From the NCBI GenBank assembly GCA_963643465.1, contig CAVIJT010000016.1:1-64000 (forward strand): 64,000 nt of DNA. The letters run 5' to 3'. The notes beneath the pieces are model-generated. The model was given only the letters and a program-made list of their open reading frames with translations, did not search any database and had not been told where the DNA came from. The stretch is from CAG-411 sp963643465. GTDB taxonomy: Bacteria > Bacillota > Clostridia > Lachnospirales > Lachnospiraceae. Positions 46,485-55,593 of the stretch are shown one piece after another. The position numbers and the translations under genes were made by a program. Position 1 is the stretch's first letter. Each line of letters starts with the position of its first letter.

Positions 46485-48566
46485 TTAACTTGGAGAATAT
46501 GCAGTCTTTTTTCCTGCCTTATAAAAGGCACGAACAGAATATTTCTTAATACGAATCGGTTTTCCATTGCTGGCAAACATCCGCTTAATCTTTCGACTGG
46601 AAATACTCACAGAATTCTTTTTCTTAGAAACTGTAGCACATCGTTTTGTCATAGTCTTTCCATTGCAATGAGCCTTAATATACACGCTGTAGCCCGTACA
46701 ATTAGACACCTTTTTCCATTTAACCACTAATTTTTGTGTGCTGGTGTGATAGCTTCCTGTTGTTCCTGTCACTTTATCAATCAAATACTTAGACGCCACA
46801 TAAGATTTATCTGATTGATACACGTTGCCACTTGCCGCATCTGTTGTTCTTGCCACCACATAAAAATAGATTTTTTTGCCATTATATGCCTTTGACACAG
46901 ACACCGAAGTAGTATTGGTTGTCCCATCTACTGTCTTTACCAGACTATAATTTTTCTGGTCGCTAGAACAATAAATCGCATATTCTTTGGCTGGCAGCGA
47001 ACTTGAAAATTTCCACTGCAATTGAAAATTCAATCCTTTGGCTGAAATCTTTGTAATAGCTGGTCTGCTGGAAGAAAATTCTCCATACACATTTTGCGTT
47101 GCTGTAGGTTCTGGTGTTGTCACTTCAGAGGGCTGCTGGGTAGTTGCTGGTGTTTCCACTCCACCAACGGGTGCCGTTCCCACTGGAGATATAGACGGCT
47201 GTTCCGAAGCTGCAATTGCTGTTGTAGTTACCGTAGCGGTTCCAGAAACCTCTGTTGGCAACTCCAAAGTTGCACTTGGTGTTTCCGTTACAGATGGTAC
47301 ATAAGACTGCACTGGTGCTGTTGTTTCTGGATTTTGTGTAACAGTCGGCTGCTGCGTGATATCTGAACTTCCCGGTCTCACCGTTGGATAAACCTTTGTA
47401 TCAATTTCTTTTGTTCCTTCTATATAAATCTGATTCTCTTTTACCGCCAATGAAAAATCTCTGTCATAAGACTGGTATAATGCAGCAGAATCAAGAAGAG
47501 AAATATCCTCTGATACGGCAGTAACCAGCGGTTGCTCTGTAGTAAATCCGTATATGTTAATCTTTGCATAAGGATTCGTGGTAGACGCTGATAAACTTCC
47601 CATCTGCACTAACGGCGCTCCCTCACGCACTATAATAAATGAATTATCATCTAAATATGGTTTTCCACCAATATAAAAATTGCTTCCTGTTCGGGTAGTA
47701 CACCTTCCGCTCTGAATATTTCCACCTAGTAGATAAATTGCTCCACCATATGGGTCCAAAGCGTAAGTCCTATTGTTTGCTACTATTCCTCCATTCATGG
47801 TAAAAGATGCACTAGAACCAGTGGTATAAACACCAATATCACATCCAGTTACCAAACCGCCGGTCATGGTACAAGTTCCATAGCATTGAATCCCATAATA
47901 AGAAATATTAGAAATAATGCCACCTGTAATTTTACAGTTAGTAGAATTTGCGCCTACGCCAACACCATAATAGTTGCAATCAGAAATCATTCCACCTGCA
48001 ATTATCCCTTCACCATTAATAAGAATTCCATTATATCCACAATCATGGATATAACCCCCATTCATATTGAGCTTTGAACCTTTACGTGCAACAACTCCCG
48101 TTCCATTCGGGCAGGAAATATCTGCATTTTCAATATTAATATTTCCCTCAACCGTAATGAGATTCAACGCTTCGCTCAAATTCGAACCATCTATTATAAT
48201 AGCATCTGTATCCTTAGAACCTAATGTAAGGCTGGCTTCTTCTTTTACATAAATCAAATGATCGTTATGTTTTACACTGGTAATCTTATTGTCCATACCA
48301 GTTTCCTGTAATAGTGTAAGATCAACCCCCTTTGGAATCGTTACCGTTTCCGTCAATACAATAGAGTTAGATAACACATAGGTTCCCCCTATGGCAGTTG
48401 CTTCTATTAAATCATTATAACTGCTAATGTACCCCGTGACCGCTGCGTATGCCGTATGCCCTTTTTGCAATGTTTCCGTTTTTGACAGAAAACCTTCCGG
48501 CACCCCAGATGCCATCAATACAACAGCCATAGAACATGCAAGCATCCTTGACATCCTTCGTTTCAT
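46485..48566 (-). CDS. secreted right-handed beta-helix protein with Fn3-like C-terminal domains
   Basis: Signal peptide (SRMLACSMAVVLMASGVPEG). Residues about 50-330 are parallel beta-helix repeats with regular Gly/Asn turns: NGGYIHDCGYNGILINGEG, GGIISNISYYGIQCYG and MTGGLVTGCDIGVYTTG. Then a Thr/Pro/Gln-rich linker (about 395-500) and two Fn3-like domains, the last very Lys-rich (VVKWKKVSNCTGYSVYIKA, SRKIKRMFASNGKPIRIKK). Such beta helices often bind or act on polysaccharides, but no pectate-lyase active site can be identified. ATG 48566 has AAAGGA upstream. The linker and basic end match those of the proteins at 51673 and 54010. Confidence 0.75.
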   Translation of the reverse strand: MKRRMSRMLACSMAVVLMASGVPEGFLSKTETLQKGHTAYAAVTGYISSYNDLIEATAIGGTYVLSNSIVLTETVTIPKGVDLTLLQETGMDNKITSVKHNDHLIYVKEEASLTLGSKDTDAIIIDGSNLSEALNLITVEGNINIENADISCPNGTGVVARKGSKLNMNGGYIHDCGYNGILINGEGIIAGGMISDCNYYGVGVGANSTNCKITGGIISNISYYGIQCYGTCTMTGGLVTGCDIGVYTTGSSASFTMNGGIVANNRTYALDPYGGAIYLLGGNIQSGRCTTRTGSNFYIGGKPYLDDNSFIIVREGAPLVQMGSLSASTTNPYAKINIYGFTTEQPLVTAVSEDISLLDSAALYQSYDRDFSLAVKENQIYIEGTKEIDTKVYPTVRPGSSDITQQPTVTQNPETTAPVQSYVPSVTETPSATLELPTEVSGTATVTTTAIAASEQPSISPVGTAPVGGVETPATTQQPSEVTTPEPTATQNVYGEFSSSRPAITKISAKGLNFQLQWKFSSSLPAKEYAIYCSSDQKNYSLVKTVDGTTNTTSVSVSKAYNGKKIYFYVVARTTDAASGNVYQSDKSYVASKYLIDKVTGTTGSYHTSTQKLVVKWKKVSNCTGYSVYIKAHCNGKTMTKRCATVSKKKNSVSISSRKIKRMFASNGKPIRIKKYSVRAFYKAGKKTAYSPS

Positions 48567-48771
48567 TTGCTATCATCCTTTCTCGTTTTGTAAATCCCCA
48601 ATCATAAGAAAACACGTTCATTCTAATATATATTTACAAATTATGCAAGTTTTGTTTCCCATTTTCCATCCCCATAAAACGGGGCAACTCTTACCTAACT
48701 GGGCTTTTGCTACCAAAAGGTGTATAATAAGTAATGATCAAACACTTTTTTAAGAAATAAGGAGGCAACTT

Positions 48772-49242
48772 ATGACGATTGCAGAACAACTTGTTGCACA
48801 ACTCATTGAAAAAGGATATCACATTTCCTGCGCAGAATCTTGTACGGGCGGAAAATTAACTGGTGCCATTGTAGATGTGGCAGATGCGTCCAAAATATTA
48901 AATGCCAGTATCGTAACTTACTCAAACGAGGCTAAAATGAAATATTTAGGTGTATCTAAGGAAACCTTAACTACCTATGGTGCCGTTAGTGAAGAAACCG
49001 CTTATGAAATGGCAAAAGGCATTGCTAACATAAATGATGCTGAAATCGGCTTATCTATAACAGGAACTGCCGGACCCGGTGGAGGCTCTAAAGAAAAGCC
49101 AGTTGGTACTGTTTGTTTTGGTTTTTCTGTATGCGGCAATGTAACTACCGTATGTAAACACTTTGGCGATTTAGGAAGAAATGCTGTGCGAGATGCGAGT
49201 GTTGCCTTTGCTTTGCAGCATACCCTTTCTCTACTGGCGTAA
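48772..49242 (+). CDS. CinA-family nicotinamide-nucleotide amidohydrolase (PncC)
   Basis: Stand-alone C-terminal CinA domain. It converts NMN to nicotinate mononucleotide plus ammonia, part of pyridine-nucleotide recycling. Motifs: SCAESCTGGKLTGAI with the catalytic Ser region, ILNASIVTYSNEAKM, TYGAVSEETAYEMAKG and GLSITGTAGPGGGSKEKPVG. Length 156 is normal. ATG 48772 has AGGAGG 6 bases upstream. A likely -10 (TATAAT, 48723-48728) lies upstream. Single gene. Confidence 0.93.
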   Translation: MTIAEQLVAQLIEKGYHISCAESCTGGKLTGAIVDVADASKILNASIVTYSNEAKMKYLGVSKETLTTYGAVSEETAYEMAKGIANINDAEIGLSITGTAGPGGGSKEKPVGTVCFGFSVCGNVTTVCKHFGDLGRNAVRDASVAFALQHTLSLLA

Positions 49243-49245
49243 AAA

Positions 49246-49284
49246 AAGGTTATAGGAAGTTTTCTAACTTTCTATAACCTTTTC
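49246..49284. terminator. bidirectional terminator between cinA and the kinase gene
   Basis: AAGGTTATAG plus AAGTT pairs with AACTT plus CTATAACCTT, with T-rich sequence on the plus side and T7 on the minus side. It serves the convergent cinA-type gene and the sensor kinase gene. Confidence 0.8.
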
Positions 49285-49302
49285 TCTAAACCTATTTTTT
49301 AA

Positions 49303-50952
49303 TTAATGAATCGCTACCCAGAACTCCACTCCCGGATGCTTATTATCACAACCGTAAGAAAATCCATGCATATCCAACATATATTTTACAATGGTAAGTC
49401 CTAAACCGGTACTACGAATTTTCCCTTTATTTTCTTTTTGTACCTGATGATAACCGTCCCATATTCGTTTGCGCTGGGCTTCTTCAATCTCTGGTCCATT
49501 GTTAAATACTCGGAAGTATACTTTCTCTTTCTTTTTCTCAATTGTCACTTTCACGGTTCCATTCTTTGGTGCATGTTTAATAGCATTGCTAATCAAATTA
49601 GATACCACTTTGTGCATACAAGATAAATCTCCCATAAACAAAATTTCCTCTGGTTCTTCAATGACAACATCCACTTGTTTTTCTTCGTAAGCAGTTTCAT
49701 ACTGTTTTATTACTGCATGTACCAGCTCCCCAAGAGAAATTTCCTCCGGTTCCATCTGATAGCCGCTAGTCTCCAGTCTGGACAATTCTAACATATCAAG
49801 AACCAGCCGATCCATTTCTTTTGTTTCCTGTGTAATGGTCTGCACATACTCTTTCTGTCGTTCTCTATCTTCCTGTATACGCAATCCTTCACAATATCCC
49901 TGAATAATACTGATTGGTGTTTTTAACTCATGTGCAATGGCACGAGTGAGCATTTTTTGACTCCAATCCATCTGATCTTGTTTCGCAAAAATAAAATGAA
50001 TCACCGTATACAAAATGATGGCTGCCAAAATATAAAAAACAATTAACGAAATGTACACAGCCCACAACTGACTAATGGCTTTTTTTAATGGGTCCATGGT
50101 GTAGCTGTATGTAACATTCGCTCCGTCTCCCACACTGCATACACCCGTTCTGGTAACTTCAAACACCGTATTTTTTTTTATGGTTTTTCCATTGCTTGCC
50201 CGTTCTTTTGCAAGAGCTGACATTTCTTTGTTCCCAAGAAAATATGCTTCACTCTCTACCGTTACTTTTTCCGGTAAAGGTTCACCTTTTTGATCCTTTA
50301 TTTCCAGCATCTTTTCCCAAGCCACCGTATATTCTAAATTATCTTGATCTGCTAAAATGCGGTTTCCTACCCCACTGTTCCAACGAACCTCTTGCTCCTG
50401 TGTCTTAGGAACCAACACTTGAATACGGGATGGAATCACATACATTCCATCATAATTTCCTTCCACATACAAAACCGCATCTTCCGTTGTGGTGTATAAT
50501 TCTTGCAAATCTTCTAATTCCACAGAAGATACATAGGTATCAAGAGAAAGAATATATTGACTTGTTTCTTCGTAAACGAAATCTCCATCTTGATCCGGCT
50601 CACTACTATAGTAATGCAGAAACACATAGTTTCCGCTCTCCATTATGGTTTCTCCATAGGCTTCACAGTCATAATAGATACTAATATCCCCCTGATTTGT
50701 AGTATCGCACATCTGTGAAATCTGAAGTGCCACCTGATAGGCTTGTTCTTCCTCTGTCAACGAGGAACGCTCTATCACTTTCATTTTTCGAATGGTGCCT
50801 GCTTCTAATTTATCCAACTGTGCTGCATAGCTTCTCTTGATTACCCGCGCATTTAATCCTGTCATTCCCACAATACAGAATACAAAACACAGGCATAATA
50901 TTGCTGCAACCAGCGCATATAAACGCCTTCTATATGGATTTTTTTTCTTCAT
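49303..50952 (-). CDS. membrane sensor histidine kinase
   Basis: Two membrane segments (about 10-30 and 297-320) flank a large extracellular sensor of about 260 residues without a recognised fold. The H-box is RAIAHELKTPISIIQGYCEGL around residue 342; the N-box is HKVVSNLISNAIKHAPKNG; the G-boxes are VFNNGPEIEE and RSTGLGLTIVKYMLDMHG. The first G-box reads NNGPEI rather than DNGPGI, but the fold should hold. ATG 50952 with GGAG 9 bases upstream, 3 bases after the regulator gene stops. Third gene of the operon at 49.3-52.9 kb. Confidence 0.9.
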   Translation of the reverse strand: MKKKNPYRRRLYALVAAILCLCFVFCIVGMTGLNARVIKRSYAAQLDKLEAGTIRKMKVIERSSLTEEEQAYQVALQISQMCDTTNQGDISIYYDCEAYGETIMESGNYVFLHYYSSEPDQDGDFVYEETSQYILSLDTYVSSVELEDLQELYTTTEDAVLYVEGNYDGMYVIPSRIQVLVPKTQEQEVRWNSGVGNRILADQDNLEYTVAWEKMLEIKDQKGEPLPEKVTVESEAYFLGNKEMSALAKERASNGKTIKKNTVFEVTRTGVCSVGDGANVTYSYTMDPLKKAISQLWAVYISLIVFYILAAIILYTVIHFIFAKQDQMDWSQKMLTRAIAHELKTPISIIQGYCEGLRIQEDRERQKEYVQTITQETKEMDRLVLDMLELSRLETSGYQMEPEEISLGELVHAVIKQYETAYEEKQVDVVIEEPEEILFMGDLSCMHKVVSNLISNAIKHAPKNGTVKVTIEKKKEKVYFRVFNNGPEIEEAQRKRIWDGYHQVQKENKGKIRSTGLGLTIVKYMLDMHGFSYGCDNKHPGVEFWVAIH

Positions 50953-50955
50953 ACT

Positions 50956-51627
50956 TTAGGACTCCTTCCATATATATCCAGCTTTATATATGGTTTGAAG
51001 AGGTTCGGCAGCATCCCCTATGGTTTTTCGCAATTTTTTAATATGCGTATCTACGGTTCGATCATACCCAAAATACTCTTCCCCCCAAACCTTATCTAAA
51101 ATCTGGTTTCGGCTTATTACCTGTTCCTTATTTTCTAGGAAAAATTTTAAGATTTCATACTCTTTGCTGGCAAGCACTACTTCTTTTCCCCCAATGATAG
51201 CCACTCTTTTAATGGTATCAAGCTCCAATGTAGCCGCCTTTAGTATTCCCTGTTTTGTTCCCACTCTTCCCTGATATCTTTTTATCATTGCCTCTGCCTT
51301 TGCATATAATACATCCAGCGAAAATGGCTTTGTTACATAATCGTCAGCTCCACAAGCATACCCTTTTAATTTTGTTTCCTCATCGTATAAAGCAGTGAGA
51401 AACAAAATAGGTGCATCTGTATGTTCCCGAATTCTCTCGCAAGCCTCAAGACCATCCATCCCAGGCATCATAATGTCTAAAAATATCAAATCAAACGTCT
51501 GTTTTCGTAGCGAATCCAAGGCCTGCTGTCCATTTTCAGCCTCTGACACCTCATATCCTTTCAATTCAAAATAGTCTTTTATCAATGTACGAAGTTTCTT
51601 TTCATCTTCTGCTACAAGCAATTGCAT
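50956..51627 (-). CDS. OmpR/PhoB-family response regulator
   Basis: Receiver with acidic pair EDEKK near the start, phospho-Asp in LIFLDIMMPGMDGLEAC, Thr in LFLTALYDEE and Lys in DDYVTKPFS. The winged-helix domain has ISRNQILDKVWGEEYFGYD and RTVDTHIKKLRKTIGD. ATG 51627 is preferred (AAAGG, 9 bases); a TTG 9 bases upstream abuts the ribosome site. It lies between the secreted InlB-repeat gene and its kinase, all on the minus strand with no terminator between them. Confidence 0.92.
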   Translation of the reverse strand: MQLLVAEDEKKLRTLIKDYFELKGYEVSEAENGQQALDSLRKQTFDLIFLDIMMPGMDGLEACERIREHTDAPILFLTALYDEETKLKGYACGADDYVTKPFSLDVLYAKAEAMIKRYQGRVGTKQGILKAATLELDTIKRVAIIGGKEVVLASKEYEILKFFLENKEQVISRNQILDKVWGEEYFGYDRTVDTHIKKLRKTIGDAAEPLQTIYKAGYIWKES

Positions 51628-51672
51628 GTTCTTCAACCTTTCTGTTGTTTGATTACTATTCTCGGTAACACC

Positions 51673-52851
51673 TTATTTACACTTTACCACTTTACTGTAA
51701 CTTCCATAAACCTTTCTTCCCCAGGAATCGTATTTATAGCATCGTACTTTTATGTAATATTTTGCTTTCTTCCTTAACTTAGTTAAATCTTTTGGATTTT
51801 TCACACTTCGCACCAATGATTTTTTTGCCATGGTCGGCGTGAGAGAATATACATATTCATATCCATCTACCCCGGAAACATTGCCAACTTTTACGCGAAT
51901 CTTTCCATTTTTTAACCTTTTTGCTGAGGTTATTTTTGCCTTTTGTACGGTAACAATTTCCCACTTTGCATAATAGGTTATGCTAGATGCACCATTTGGC
52001 TCTACATAATAAACTCGATGTTTAAAGGTACTTTCCAAATACCATCCTTGGAATGTATATCCTTTTTTCTTTGGGTCTTTTAAAAGATAAGACGCACCAG
52101 AAGCATATACTTTACTTGGATTTCCTTCTGCATTTGTTCCCCCATTTAATTGATAATGCACGGAACAATATACCACCTCTTCTACAGAGCTGCCATCCGG
52201 AGCCATGGTCGCTACCGGAGCAGAGGTATGGTCTGTATTACTACTTGTAGGTTTACTTGTTGTTGCAGCACCAGTAGCAACCCCCGGTACCGTAATCATC
52301 GGTGTAGCTGTAGGTATAGGTATCTTCGTCTTTTCCGGTTCTTTCGTAACAATTGGTGCCTGTGTGGTTATAGGCTTTTTAGTGAACACAGGTACTGCTG
52401 TCACTATCGCTGTTGCTGTTACTTCAGGACTTTCCGTTACTTGGGTTTCTTCTGTAACAATCGGAAAAATCGTAGGTTCTGCAGCATTTGTTGCCATTGG
52501 TTTAGCTGATATCTCAGGTGTAGGCACACTATCCGGTAAATTAGATGCACATGGAACTTCTCCCTTGTCACCTACCTCGATATTTCCATCTGTTGTGACA
52601 CCTGCACCAGTAACCACATCCGTATTCTCCATATCATCCAATGCGCCCTCTTCCGTTACAGAAAGCAAATGCCAATCCGATTGTTTGACACCAGTTATTT
52701 CTCTATTTATATTCTGCTCTTTGTTTTTTTCTAATTGGTTTAACGTTGCCGCCTGTATATCCATTTCTCCAAAAATTCCATCTAAGATAAGCAACGTTGC
52801 CATGAAAACCGTTCCTATTTTTTTCACACAACCACCTGTCTTCTTTTTCAC
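51673..52851 (-). CDS. secreted protein with Thr/Pro linker, InlB B-repeat and Fn3-like domain
   Basis: Signal/anchor (KKIGTVFMATLLILDGIFGE). A long Thr/Pro/Val-rich region (about 100-225) is followed by one Listeria-Bacteroides (InlB B-/Flg_new) repeat: VHYQLNGGTNAEGNPSKV, YTFQGWYLESTFKHR and ITYYAKWE. The last 90 residues are a Lys-rich Fn3-like domain (KITSAKRLKNGKIRVKVGN; YYIKVRCYKYDSWG). GTG at 52851 is the start (AAGGGAG 8 bases upstream). It is the first gene of an operon with the regulator and kinase, so it may be under their control or sense for them. No anchor motif seen. Confidence 0.78.
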   Translation of the reverse strand: MKKKTGGCVKKIGTVFMATLLILDGIFGEMDIQAATLNQLEKNKEQNINREITGVKQSDWHLLSVTEEGALDDMENTDVVTGAGVTTDGNIEVGDKGEVPCASNLPDSVPTPEISAKPMATNAAEPTIFPIVTEETQVTESPEVTATAIVTAVPVFTKKPITTQAPIVTKEPEKTKIPIPTATPMITVPGVATGAATTSKPTSSNTDHTSAPVATMAPDGSSVEEVVYCSVHYQLNGGTNAEGNPSKVYASGASYLLKDPKKKGYTFQGWYLESTFKHRVYYVEPNGASSITYYAKWEIVTVQKAKITSAKRLKNGKIRVKVGNVSGVDGYEYVYSLTPTMAKKSLVRSVKNPKDLTKLRKKAKYYIKVRCYKYDSWGRKVYGSYSKVVKCK

Positions 52852-53136
52852 TTTACGTTCTCCCTTCTGCTCTAGTTTACCAAAAATTTTTGTAGTTTTT
52901 ATGTTTTATCTTCCAATTTTTGTATACAAAAACACCTTTTTAAGTATAGCATAACGGATATTTCCTTTAAAGTAAAAAAAGAGATTCTAAAGGAAAAAAA
53001 TACACTCCCTACCCCCCCTCAAAAAACACCATTTGCAAATATGCACTTCCACAAACACAATTAGTGAACCGAACATATTTTTTTCACATTTTCATCACAC
53101 AAATTTCATTTATTATGGTTTTTTTTGTCATTTTAT

Positions 53137-53144
53137 GGTACAAT
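53137..53144 (+). promoter_or_regulatory. extended -10 of the zinc-ribbon membrane protein gene
   Basis: GGTACAAT within TATGGTACAAT carries a TACAAT hexamer with an upstream TG; the -35 is a weak T-run region. It is followed 10 bases later by a perfect 20-base palindrome (53154-53173), close to the predicted start of transcription. The stretch 52852-53130 otherwise holds A/T-rich sequence and no gene. Confidence 0.45.
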
Positions 53145-53153
53145 TTGAAATAC

Positions 53154-53173
53154 CAACAACAATATTGTTGTTG
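53154..53173. promoter_or_regulatory. perfect 20-base palindrome at the predicted +1 region
   Basis: CAACAACAATATTGTTGTTG reads the same on both strands. It overlaps the expected transcript start and the first 20 bases of the message, 54 bases before the start codon. Either an operator for a dimeric repressor or a 5' RNA hairpin that protects the message. Confidence 0.5.
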
Positions 53174-53227
53174 CAAACATTGTGGGAACGGCTTATGCTA
53201 CCCACACAAAATAAAGGAGGAAAACAA

Positions 53228-53857
53228 ATGAGTAAATCTTGCCAAAATTGTGGATATCAAATGGCTGATGTAGAGTCTTTTTGCCCACAGTGTGGAACCC
53301 AATCGGAACCTATGCCACAACAACCAAATCAAAATCAGGCACAGTTCCAACAACCGCAATTTCAACAACAACCATTTCAACAGCAGGGCGGATATCAGCA
53401 ACAAATGAATCCGCAACAGCCATTGACAAATGGTGCAAGCCAAAATTCTATGATGAATTTATACTGTAAGATTGGTGTTATTGCTGTCAGCATCTTAATG
53501 ATACTTGCAACCATATTGCCATACATGGAAGCTATGGGAGAGTCTATTAATCTACTATTCCCAGATGGTGAAACCGGAGATGGTATCTTCTTTTTTATTT
53601 TAGCAATCGTAGCCATCGTGTTTGCCTGCTTAAATAAAAAGATTCCAGTTTTGGTATGCGGTGTAATAGCTCTTGCACTCTGCTGTTACGAAATGAAGGA
53701 AATTACTTCACTCACCAACTCACTTGGTGGTTTTTCATCCATACTTTCTAAAGGCAGCGGTTATTATTTAATGATACTTACATCTTTTGCATTGCCAATC
53801 ATCAGTGCTGTTGATTTATGGCAAGCAATCAAAGCTAAGAAAAATGGAAATATGTAA
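53228..53857 (+). CDS. zinc-ribbon membrane protein, unknown function
   Basis: N-terminal zinc ribbon CQNCGYQMADVESFCPQCGT (CxxC-x11-CxxC). A flexible Gln/Pro-rich linker (about 25-75: QFQQPQFQQQPFQQQGGYQ) and about four membrane segments in the C-terminal half (LYCKIGVIAVSILMILATIL; GIFFFILAIVAIVFACL; VLVCGVIALALCCYEM; YLMILTSFALPIISAV). ATG 53228 with AAAGGAGG 6-7 bases upstream. The open frame extends upstream to 53033 without a ribosome site. Similar zinc-ribbon plus membrane proteins are common in Clostridia; function unknown. Confidence 0.75.
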   Translation: MSKSCQNCGYQMADVESFCPQCGTQSEPMPQQPNQNQAQFQQPQFQQQPFQQQGGYQQQMNPQQPLTNGASQNSMMNLYCKIGVIAVSILMILATILPYMEAMGESINLLFPDGETGDGIFFFILAIVAIVFACLNKKIPVLVCGVIALALCCYEMKEITSLTNSLGGFSSILSKGSGYYLMILTSFALPIISAVDLWQAIKAKKNGNM

Positions 53858-53868
53858 TAACATCTTGG

Positions 53869-53899
53869 GAGGACCTATTGTATTATAGGTTCTCTTTTT
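53869..53899 (+). terminator. intrinsic terminator after the zinc-ribbon gene
   Basis: GAGGACCTAT (53869-53878) pairs with ATAGGTTCTC (53885-53894), followed by T5. It starts 11 bases past the stop codon. Confidence 0.75.
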
Positions 53900-54009
53900 A
53901 CGCAAATAGTAAGAAAAACCAGTGCCTGCATGAAAATTTGACAAGCACTATGATAATAAATATAAAAAACTAGCAAATCGTATTTTTCATGATTTTATGG
54001 AGGGATTTT

Positions 54010-55527
54010 ATGAAAATAAAACAAATAAAAAAATGGTGTATTTTACTAGCAATCACTCTAGTAATTACATGTATTCCGCCAAATATTAACATAGCTTCTA
54101 CCACAACTTCAGAAGAGAAGTTTCGAGAGTTGTATCTTAACTTATTGGAAAATGGTGATACCAGCATGCAAGATATTTCTGACTTAAACCTTCCTTATAT
54201 GACTTGCTATCACATTATGGAAGATGTAAAACGCAACGAAGGCTTTATTGCATATCAAAGCTATAAAGACTACAATCTAATAGAAATTGTTAAAATAGAA
54301 ACAAAAGAAAGCACACCATATTTATCTCAATTTCACCTAAGTCAGGATGATAGCGGATTTCAACAACGATATGCTACAGTAAAGCAAATTATTGCAGATG
54401 TCCAAAAAGGACTGGATTCAAAGATGACCGACTTAGATAAGGTGTTATATTTTCACGAATATGTAGTCGAACAAATTTATTACAAAGATACCGAAGCTGT
54501 TGCCGAACATTTGGGTGGCGCCACTCTTGCACAAGGCTACGGTGTGTGTGAAGGCTACGCAAAAGCACTCATGCTCTTTCTTAAGTCGGAGCAAATTCCT
54601 TGTGAATTATTGGCTGGTGGTTCTCATGCGTGGGTAGCTGTAAAACTAGACGGAGAATGGTATCACGTAGATCCTACATGGGATGACACCACCTCTGCCA
54701 GCTACGGAACCCATTATTTTTTCATTCGAAATGATGATGAATTTAAAAATACATTGACAAAAAAACATGCACAATGGGTTACAAACGGCACTTTTGTAGA
54801 AGATACTACCCAAGTCTCTTCCACCTCAACCAATTATACTTCCTGGTATGTACATGAAGTTCGAAATCGTATGTATTATTACGATGGTTACTGGTATTAT
54901 GTGTTAAACAATACGGTTCGAAAAAACAATATCCAAGGCACAGAAGAAACTATTATCTACGAAGGACAAAGCCCAAAAATCACGGAAATAAAAGATGGAG
55001 TTTTAACGATTATTAGTGCTGGAGAAGAGAAACAATTAACTTTACAAAAGGAAACTGCAGTAGCAACACCTTCCTCTGCTGCCACTACAGAACCGCTGCC
55101 TTCCCCTGTTACCAGCCAACCAAAAGCAACCACAGCTCCACCCCAAAGTCAAACACCAGCTACAACGACAGTTCCCACCACAACAGAAACACCTTCCTCT
55201 CCAACTCCATCTGAAAGTCCAAAAACGGAACTTGAAAAACCAATCATTCAATCTCTTACAAACAAAAAAGGGAAAAAAATGAAGTTAGTGTTAAAGAAAA
55301 AAGTAACTGGTGCAACAGGCTATAAAATACTTTATAGCACAAATAAAAATTTTAAAAAGGCTGTAAAAAAGGCTATAATTACAGACCAACGAAAAACAAA
55401 GATGATTGGAAAACTACAATTACATAAAACCTATTATGTAAAAGTGGCAGCTTATAAGAAAGATGTAACAGGGGAAATCATTTATAGTTCCTATAGTAAG
55501 ATAAAGAAAATAAAAATCAGAAAATAA
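54010..55527 (+). CDS. secreted transglutaminase-like protein with Thr/Pro linker and Fn3-like domain
   Basis: Signal peptide (KKWCILLAITLVITCIPPN). Transglutaminase-like core (about 125-240) with the catalytic triad in GYGVCEGYAKAL (Cys), GGSHAWVAVKLDGEW (His) and YHVDPTWDD (Asp). Such domains act as cysteine proteases or cross-linkers; most bacterial ones are uncharacterised. A region with aromatic-rich repeats (YYYDGYWYYVLNN) follows, then a Thr/Pro linker and a Lys-rich Fn3-like domain (KMKLVLKKKVTGATGYKIL; LHKTYYVKVAAYKKD). ATG 54010 has GGAGGG 5 bases upstream; the frame opens 21 bases earlier without a ribosome site. Confidence 0.85.
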   Translation: MKIKQIKKWCILLAITLVITCIPPNINIASTTTSEEKFRELYLNLLENGDTSMQDISDLNLPYMTCYHIMEDVKRNEGFIAYQSYKDYNLIEIVKIETKESTPYLSQFHLSQDDSGFQQRYATVKQIIADVQKGLDSKMTDLDKVLYFHEYVVEQIYYKDTEAVAEHLGGATLAQGYGVCEGYAKALMLFLKSEQIPCELLAGGSHAWVAVKLDGEWYHVDPTWDDTTSASYGTHYFFIRNDDEFKNTLTKKHAQWVTNGTFVEDTTQVSSTSTNYTSWYVHEVRNRMYYYDGYWYYVLNNTVRKNNIQGTEETIIYEGQSPKITEIKDGVLTIISAGEEKQLTLQKETAVATPSSAATTEPLPSPVTSQPKATTAPPQSQTPATTTVPTTTETPSSPTPSESPKTELEKPIIQSLTNKKGKKMKLVLKKKVTGATGYKILYSTNKNFKKAVKKAIITDQRKTKMIGKLQLHKTYYVKVAAYKKDVTGEIIYSSYSKIKKIKIRK

Positions 55528-55540
55528 TATCAACATACAA

Positions 55541-55588
55541 AAAGCCCGCCAAATACAATCATGCTTGCAAAAAATTGTATTTGACGGG
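55541..55588 (-). terminator. intrinsic terminator of the lemA operon
   Basis: CCCGCCAAATACAAT pairs with ATTGTATTTGACGGG (one mismatch) across a 14-base loop, followed on the minus strand by CTTTTTG. It sits just past the lemA stop at 55594. It may also stop the converging transglutaminase gene. Confidence 0.8.
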
Positions 55589-55593
55589 TATAT

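Noticed and set aside
48660..48730. Possible c-di-GMP (GEMM) riboswitch upstream of the cinA-type gene
   Set aside because: A small CCCC/GGGG hairpin and some G/A-rich words are present, but the conserved GEMM core motifs are not found on either strand.
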